From Pararge aegeria (taxonomy: Eukaryota; Arthropoda; Insecta; Lepidoptera; Nymphalidae): DNA of 64,000 nucleotides. The stretch is from assembly GCF_905163445.1 (NCBI RefSeq), contig NC_053204.1:8067501-8131500 (forward strand). Direction: 5' to 3'. This document shows positions 38,701 through 47,700 of this stretch, in pieces. The notes under the pieces were generated by a model that ran no database searches, was not told where the DNA came from, and saw nothing but the letters and a program-made list of their open reading frames with translations. The first letter of the stretch is position 1. Every line of letters begins with the position of its first letter. Position numbers and translations under genes: made by a program.

Positions 38701-41700
38701 GGCGCAGTGGGCAGCGACCCTGCTTTCTGAGTCCAAGGCCGTGGGTTGGATTCCAACAACTGGAAAATGTTTGTGTGATAAGCATGAATGTTTTTTTGTT
38801 TATATTCATACTATAGGTATTTATGTATGTTATTCATGGAAATATTTATCAGTCATCTCAGTACCCATAACACAAGCTACGCTTACTTTGGGGCTAGATG
38901 GCGATGTGTGTACTGCCGTAGTATATTGTATATAACACAGGCGAAACTACATAGTCTCCAGCACCGACGCAATGTTGCCTGTTTATCGGTTTTTACCGGA
39001 TCTACTTCGGTGAGTGTGCTCAGGGACTTCACAATCTTGTTCCCCCTTCCCCGGTCCACCACAGAACAGCGAGTCACCGTGAGCGGTGACATTTTTATGT
39101 GGTTGTAATTCCATCAACGCGCACGAAACGATTTTCATCCACGTTTCTGATACGTACCGCTAGGATGTGGAACGACCTCCCGGCAACTGTGTTTCCTGCC
39201 ACGTTTAGCTTGAGTATCTTCAAGACAAGAGTTAACAGGCTTTTTCTAGGCAAGCGTGCTCCAACTTAGACATCATTTTCATTGCATTCTAACGGGCATG
39301 ATTTTCGGGCAAGCTCTTGCCAATCGTTAAAAAAAAAAAACTTCCGTTTCTCTTTGTAATGATGAAACCCGGGCAGCGTATAAAGATTGAAGATATTAAA
39401 GGTGTTGGAAATGACCAATCTGCTTAGTTTCTTGCCGGCCCTTCTCGGAGGAGTCTGCCTTCCGAACCGGTGGTAGAGTCACTGCAAACAGACGTGACTC
39501 GACGTTTCAAAAGTGAATAGACTTTTTCTAGGCAAGCGTGCTCCAACTTGGACATCAACATAGCATTCTAACGAGCATGATTGTCGTCAAGCTATTCCCT
39601 ATTGTTAAGATAAAAAAAATATATCCGTTTGTCTTTGTAATGATGAAACCAGCAGGGTGATTACGTATCTCGCGACAGGTTTGCGACAGGCGTAAATCTT
39701 GCAATCACTGCTGTCAAACGTCAAACGTCACTTTTTTATTCAATAAATAAACAAAAGTGACGTGACGGTAGTCATTGCAAGATTTACGCCTGTCGCGAGA
39801 TACGTAATCACGCTGCGGGGCAGTTTTGTCACTCTCAATATTAAACAATTTTTGTTTTGGTACGACAGGTTTTCAACGGTCCCGAAATAACAATGCCAAA
39901 GGATTGCCGGCATTGGAAGCCGCGTAACAAGGAGGATTCCGGCCTCGCCTCTTACTGGGAACACAGGTATTACTTCTATCGCTTCGCTTGTTAACTTTTG
40001 GCAAAGTCTATAGGTGGCAGCTAAAGCAGCTAAACGGCTGTCCGCACTTAACAGTCGCAACTGCCAGCCGCGGCTTTTAGACGCGCCGGTACATTGTTTA
40101 CCCTTTAATACTAGCCCATTCTACGTAAAACAAGTAATAAAATATTTATTTGTTTTACCTAAGCTAGTCACTAGGATATGAAATACTGTAATACAATTAT
40201 TTAATTACTGAAGATATTAATAAACCAAAACAAACAAAACAGAAAAGAGCTATACGTTCAATATATAAACTAGGATCACGCGAAACGCTTCGTGAAAAAT
40301 TTAAACAAATAGGTATGCTTACAGTATTTTCCGCATTATATTTATAATAATATAGTCTTTGTGAGACAAAATATTACTCTTTATAAACAAACAGCTGATA
40401 TAAACAAACCTATTTATTGATATCTGATAAACGGACATAAATTATAGATATCTGCATATCGTCTGCGAAAGGTGCAGAACTCCTTTGTGGGGTTGAGTAT
40501 ACGCTTTTACAACATGATTCCTAAGGAAATTCTTGACCTATCAATGCATACATTTAAAAATTGTGTAAAAACACATATAAAAAAGCAAGGTTACTATACA
40601 TTTGAGGAATTTCTTAATGACAAGGTGTATTGGAAGCAGCCAGCTTCGCTCTCATCTCCCGCAAGATAGAAAAATGATTGTAAATGTTGATGTTGGAAAA
40701 GAGCAACTACTGAGTTTCTTGCCGGCTCTTCTCGGTAGATTTTCTTTCCGAACCGGTGTTAGAGTCACTACAAACAGACATACTTGACGTTTCAAAAGTG
40801 CTTATAAAGTAGGCCTACTTGAAATAAATGAAATTTAGAATTTTGTGAAAATTTCAACTCTCCAACTATCACGGTTCATGACATACATATTAGTGATAGA
40901 TGGACGGACAGCGGAGTCTAAGTAACAGGATCCCTTTTTAGCCCTTGGGTACGGAACGCTAACAGTATCGTCTCTGAAGGTCATTTCAAAACAACGTATT
41001 TGCACGCAGGCACGTTCACAACGAGTACGGGCAATGGTACATCCGAGCGACGCATGAAGGCATGCTTGCGAGAAGCGACAATAAGTATAGACCTTTCATA
41101 CTGACGAGATCTACCTTCGCCGGTACGCAACGGTGAGTCTATTTATAAATTTTTTATAGGTTTAACATTTTTTATCTCGGAAACGTAAAAGACACGTTTC
41201 CGTATAAAAAATGTTCTTATTGCATATTATTTTCTGTTTGAGACTTCTATCTTATATCTTTAAACGAGCAATTCTTGTATATATATATAATTGGAATCTC
41301 GGAATCGGCCCCAACGCTTTTCATGAAATTTAGTATACAGGGGGTTTCGGGGGCGATAAATCGATCTATTCATTTTTTTAAAAATGTTATTTTATTCGTG
41401 TTTTCCGGTAATAAAACCGATTTCGTGCAACGAAGTTGCACGGGTCAGCTAGTATGTAATTATATATACAAAACACGTGTATTACAAAAGACGTGTTTTA
41501 TAATTTACGATTATGAAATTCGATGACGAGATCTTCCATATGTATTAAAAGGAAAAAGGAAAATGATTGAATTAACGACTTTGTTAGAAACTTATTTAGG
41601 TCCATTTTACTGTCATAAAATGAAAACAATTAAATTTTACATTTCTTCCATATGTATTAAAAGGAAAAAGGAAAATGATTGAATTAACGACTTTGTTAGA

Positions 41701-44700
41701 AGCTTATTTAGGTCCATTTTACTGTCATAAAATGAAAACAATTAAATTTTACATTTTATGGGAACTTCGATTCATTTAAAATACCGACCAAGCAGACCTA
41801 TTTTTTCAATTAAATTAAATTTAAATATATTTCACATCGCCATCTAGCCCCAAAGTAAGCGTAGCTTGTGTTATGGGTACTGAGATAGCTGATGAATATT
41901 TTTTTTATGAATATAATACACATAAATACTTATAATATACAGATAAACACCCAGACACTGAAAAACATTCATGTTCATCACACAAACACTCTCCAGTTGT
42001 GGGAATCGAACCCACGGCCTCGGACTTAGAAAGCAGGGTCGCTGCCCACTGCGCCACTCGGCCGTCAATTCCTTTTTTATTTATTTTTTACCTACGAGCT
42101 AACCTGTCAGGGGTATGGCAGTATTAAACCTATAAATTAAATCAGTCTCTACGCGACATCGGAACACTAAATCGCTTAGCGGCAGGTCTTTGTCGAAATC
42201 AGAATTCACATCACCCACACCTGACAGCAAGTAACGGTTTAGGTGAACATCCAAAATACAAGGACTCGATTTGATGCTTCCGTTGATGCATGTAGGTATC
42301 CCATAGATGATTCCACTGTGACTGGATATGGCTTTTGTTAAAATTGAGAATCCTCTTCTGTAGTTATGCAGCTGTCTGGACCGGGGACAACGCTGCCGAG
42401 TGGGGTTTCCTGCAGGCCTCTGTACCCATGTGTATATCTCTTGCCACGGCCGGTATCAGTTTCTGCGGATCCGACGTTGGTGGCTTCTTCAAGTACCCTG
42501 AGGCTGAGCTCATGACGCGGTGGTATCAGGTATGAACTCGCGGCTCAAAATGCAGTATATGTATTACCTCAAATGAAATAGCAGCGTCTGTGACTTTATG
42601 AACAATATAGTTGGACGCAATGGTGCATGATTTTTGGATCTTAATTTTGCTACACAAAAATTATCCATAAGTGAGAAGGTTTTGCAAATATTCCATACTA
42701 GCTTCTGCCCGTGACAATTTTCCCTCGGGAACTTTTAAAGGAATCGGGATGAAAGGTAGCCTGTGTTCTTTTCTATGTCACTGCATGCATGCCTAATTTC
42801 ATCCAAATCCGTTCAGCCGTTTTGTATGTGTGATTGAGTCACAAACATCCACACTTTCACATTTATAATATTAATAGGATTAAGGTTTTATTATGTCAAG
42901 GTTGAGCTGAGCTATTTTTTGTTCAAGTAGTAGTAGTAGTAGTAGTTCCGATGTAAAATTCAAGTTAAATTCAAACATAAATATAACGTACGCGAAACTT
43001 ATAGCAGTAGCAGAGGCACTGTCTTACATACAGTCGATTAATTAACAGTGACTCAGTTCTTTAAATAGATAAAAAAAAAGGAGGTTGAGCTGAGCTAATT
43101 TTTTGTTGGTACCAGGATCGCATCTCAAGTAAGAGTTCTATAGCAAGTGAGTTTTTTTGAAGGCCTCAGTGCCATTGTATGTTTATTACTATTAGATATA
43201 AACTATATTTTTTAAGTGTCCATGATATGCTTATAAAAGTATATATAACCAGGAATTCATATTTTAGAGGTTTTGCTAGCAAATATCCCATCTGATTGCT
43301 ATTTTGCTTGTTTGTCTATAACTTGTTGTCTATGGGATATTGCTGCCGGATGGGGTTTCCTGCAGCCGTACAGTACCAATGTGTAAATATATTTATCGCC
43401 ACGGGTGAGGTTTTTTTTCCTCTGGCTTTACACAGATTAGCCAATGTCAGGTGTATGTAAAAAAAAGATAATACTCTTTTGTTCAGGCTGGCGCATACCA
43501 AGCGTTCTTCCGAGCGCACTCCCACATCGAGACAAAGCGTCGCGAGCCGTGGCTCTACGATGCTACTACAATTTCCAGGATACGAGACGCCGTACGACGG
43601 AGATACGCTCTGTTGGACTTCTGGTAATTATGGCAAAACTAAACAATGAAAATTATTCATAAAAAGTTTTACAAAACATTCTTGGTATCGTTAAGCCTTA
43701 AATGACGGGTTTGCTGCCGTCCGCTGAGGGGTTCTGTCCTATATCTCCAATCACATTCATCAGATCTACACGAAATTTGGGCAAAATTAAACAAATATTA
43801 TAACCTCTAAATTACAAAAGTTATTATTTAAATCGGTTGTCATTTGACGGCGTTTTGGTGTAAAGTCGTCAAACACTTTCGTCCCCTCTCCCAAAAGAAC
43901 TGATCTTAATTTCGAGATAAAAAGCATCCAATATTACTTCTAATACCTTCAAGAATATTTGTACAAAGTTTCGTGATGACCGGTTTAGTAGTTTTTGCGT
44001 GCAAGCGTAACAAACAAACTTACATTCACATTTATAATTTTAGTAGGGATGGTGATAGCCGGCCCATATTTAGACCAATTAAAAGCATGTCTTTCTTCCG
44101 TTCATTTCTAAAAAACTTTATGATTTTCCACCAGGTACACATTATTCTACGAGCACAGTATCGACGGCTTGCCTGTGACCCGCCCCTTATTCCAGGAGTT
44201 CCCCAAGGAAGAGGCAACATTCACCATCGACAATCAGTACTTGTTAGGTAAGGAAAAGAGTCATTTTTCTAATGTGAAGCTTTTTTTTTATTACAACTAC
44301 AAGTTAGACCTTACTAGATATATGTGGCCGTGGCTAGTTACCACCCTACCGACAAAGATGTGCCGCTAAGCGATTTGGTGTTCCGGTTTAGGGGTATGAC
44401 TACAATACTCCCTAAATAGACTCGAACCGTAGCAGTTGCTCTTTTCCAACATCTGCTCAATATTTAAATTATAATATTGTATGAATTAATAAATTAATAC
44501 ACTTTTATTGTACGCCAAAGAAAAAAAAAAGTAGTTACAGTAAGATATACATACAAAGCCAGAGAGTACAATTTGGTGGCCTTATCGCTACATAGCGATT
44601 TCTTCCATGCCACCAAAGGCGTGAAAGGAAAAAACATAGAAAAGTGGTAGGGGGTGCAATCATTAAGATTTACAAATTATACAAATATACTAATAAAATA

Positions 44701-47700
44701 TATAACTATAATGTATATATATAATATATATATAAAAAAATTGGAAAATCCAAAAGTGCACGACTCATAATGCTCATTTAATTATCAAATATTGAAAAAA
44801 AAAAATACAAAGAAAAATCAAAAAAAATTAAAACAGCTGTACTAGGAAAGTGATCCACAGGCGCCCCTGGTGGAATAAAATGTACATAATATCTATAGAT
44901 ATAGATATATCGCCATCCATGTTAATTTTACATGGATATATATAGATATACAGTCATGCAGTTTTCGTTTTTTATTAATTGCAATTAAACTACACTGAAT
45001 TAATTAATCATTCGCATTCAGTGACCTACAATCGTCGATTAGAATTTAAAAAAAAAAAAATTAACTCAAATAATGGATTTTTTCACAAGTTAGAGTGTTT
45101 TCGGGTTTCACACATGACGGACAGGAAATTTTTTTGACCTATTTTGGTGTTTTTTTCCAATTCTATTGCAGTAAATCAATTTTTTAAAAGTATGGAATTA
45201 ATCTCCATTAAATTATCTCGACAATAGTATGCAAAATATCTTGATTCCGTGAACTAACAAGGCTATAATAATAAAAATAGCCGCCGAAATGAGGCGAAAA
45301 AAAATTTTTCGATCGTAAAGCACTCTCTGATGCTTCGCATCATGAGTCGTGCAATATATTACATGTAAATACAAATAAGATATAAACATATTTGAAATTA
45401 CCCATAATTAATGTAAACTGCTAACAATCATATACAACATATAAAAATATGTGAATATATAACATAAATACTTTGATCAATATATAAAATATAACATGCC
45501 CAATTTATATGAAATACCTAAATAATTCATAACATTGTTTTTTTTTATATTGTGACAGATGATAGCACATTTTATCACGTAACTTTAACTGTTTACGCAT
45601 CGTAAGCTTTAAAAGGGTATAATTTTTTGCCGTGTTTTCAACAAATGATTGACGCTCCGCTCCTATTAATCTTTGCCTTCCTTAGTAAATGGGAAATCCA
45701 ACAAAAATATTTTTTTAAATCGGTTCACTAGAGCCTGACATTACACTCTAAAACCTCACAAACTATACCTCTTTATAATTATAGTTTACATAAAAATAAG
45801 AAATAAATTAAATATATACCCTCAGGTGATAAGCTGCTCATCAGACCAGTGTTGGAGGAAGGTGTTACCAGCGTTAAAGTGTACCTCCCGGGCAAGGAAT
45901 CCGGCACCCTGTGGTACGACGTCGACTCTTACCACGCAGTCGCGGCGAATGGATGGATCAATTTGGATGTCACTATCACTAAGGTAAATTAGATGTCCCC
46001 ATTTGTACGAAGTTTTTTTTTTTTCTTTAGTTATAATTGATAGATTAAGCAAATGGTCCACCAGATGAAAAGTGGAATAACCATCGACATCGATAAACGG
46101 ACACTTCACAGGGCATGCAAGGTGTGTACCTTGTTTCGCTCCAGGAGATGTTGACTTTACAATGAAATGGATTATTCATTGTAAAGTCAACATCTCCTGA
46201 GGATGCTCCGGTTTCTCTGGTTTGGTGCGGAGTATAAGGATTCAAATTTATAAATTTCACCACACAGATTCTCCTGTTTTTCGTGGGGTATAACAAATTA
46301 AGCTTAATTTTCATAATATATCATGGATTTCCGCAAAGTATCGCCCGCTTCTATCCAACACGCAGGATTCGTCACAATCTTTTATTGTTTTTATTTTTTT
46401 TTGTTCGAACATCTCCTTTGTACCATCGAACTGCGAGGCACCGAAAGAATCTGCATCGTCACGTTGTTGAAATACCATCATTACGTACGAAGCGTTTTGC
46501 TTGTTCCTTTCTGATCCGCACCGCAAAGGCCTGTAATGCCCTACGATCTTCCGTCTTCCCCGATACCTATAATCTGGGTACCTTCAAATCAAGAGTGAAT
46601 AGACATCTTCTAGGCTGCGTCATCACCTACCATCAGGTGTGATTGCAGTCAAGCACTTGTCTATATATTAAAAAAAAAATAAAAAAAATTTAATGACATG
46701 AAGCATAAAATCATGTTTTGCAGCCATAGTTAACGCAGGTGAAACCGTGGGGAGCAAATAGACTTTTTAGTGATAATAAATAAAAACTTGTACCAACAGA
46801 TCCCGGTGTACCAGCGGGGTGGTACGATCGTACCGCGCAAGGAGCGAGTACGCCGTGCGTCGTCACTCATGGCCAATGACCCTTACACTCTGGTCGTAGC
46901 ACTGGACTCTAACGTAAGTAGAAGTGAAATTTCTTTACATAGTACAATAATAATTTATTGCGGTTAAAAATAATGGCTACAATATTTACATGGCCTACAA
47001 TGTGCCGAAGGAAACCTGGAGTTGTGTTTGTGTGTGTGTGTATTTGCGTGCGTGTGTGTGTGTGTGTGAACGTGTGGTGGTGTGCGTGGGAATTCAATAA
47101 AGCGTAAGAAATATGAACACCACCATATCGATATTAATTACCGCGACTAATAATGTTTTTTTTGTGAAAGAAAAAGCTGGCCTTTTTCTTTTCAAAAAGT
47201 TATGCATTGGTAGGTCCAAAATTACCTTAGGAATCATACTATAAAAGCGTATACTCAATCCCACAAAAGACTTCTGCACCTTTCGCAGACGATATGCAGA
47301 TGTCACTAATTTATGAACATTTCTTATAAGCCTCGCCCCGAAACCGGAGCATCCTCAGGAGATGCCGACTTTACAATGAATAATTATTAAAATTAAATTT
47401 AAATTTTAAATGAATTATTGTTCTTGACTTAACGACCCTCAGTTTAGACCAATTCTCCGTTCGTAATATTAAAAGATATTTTATTGTTCACAGAACACCG
47501 CCCACGGCACCGTGTACATAGACGATGGCGAGACTTTCGACTACAAGTCGAACAAGTACATCTACGGTAGTTTCGACTACCAACCCGCTGCCATCACATA
47601 TAAGTAAATATAGTTTTATTGCAATTAATTACATATCAACTTTGACGCGTACACCGATTAGGTGTGTGGATTGAATATATATATATATTTTTTTCTACGA

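Noticed and set aside
46909..47097. His/Thr-rich open frame
   Set aside because: It is the complement of a (GT)n microsatellite at about 47015-47070.
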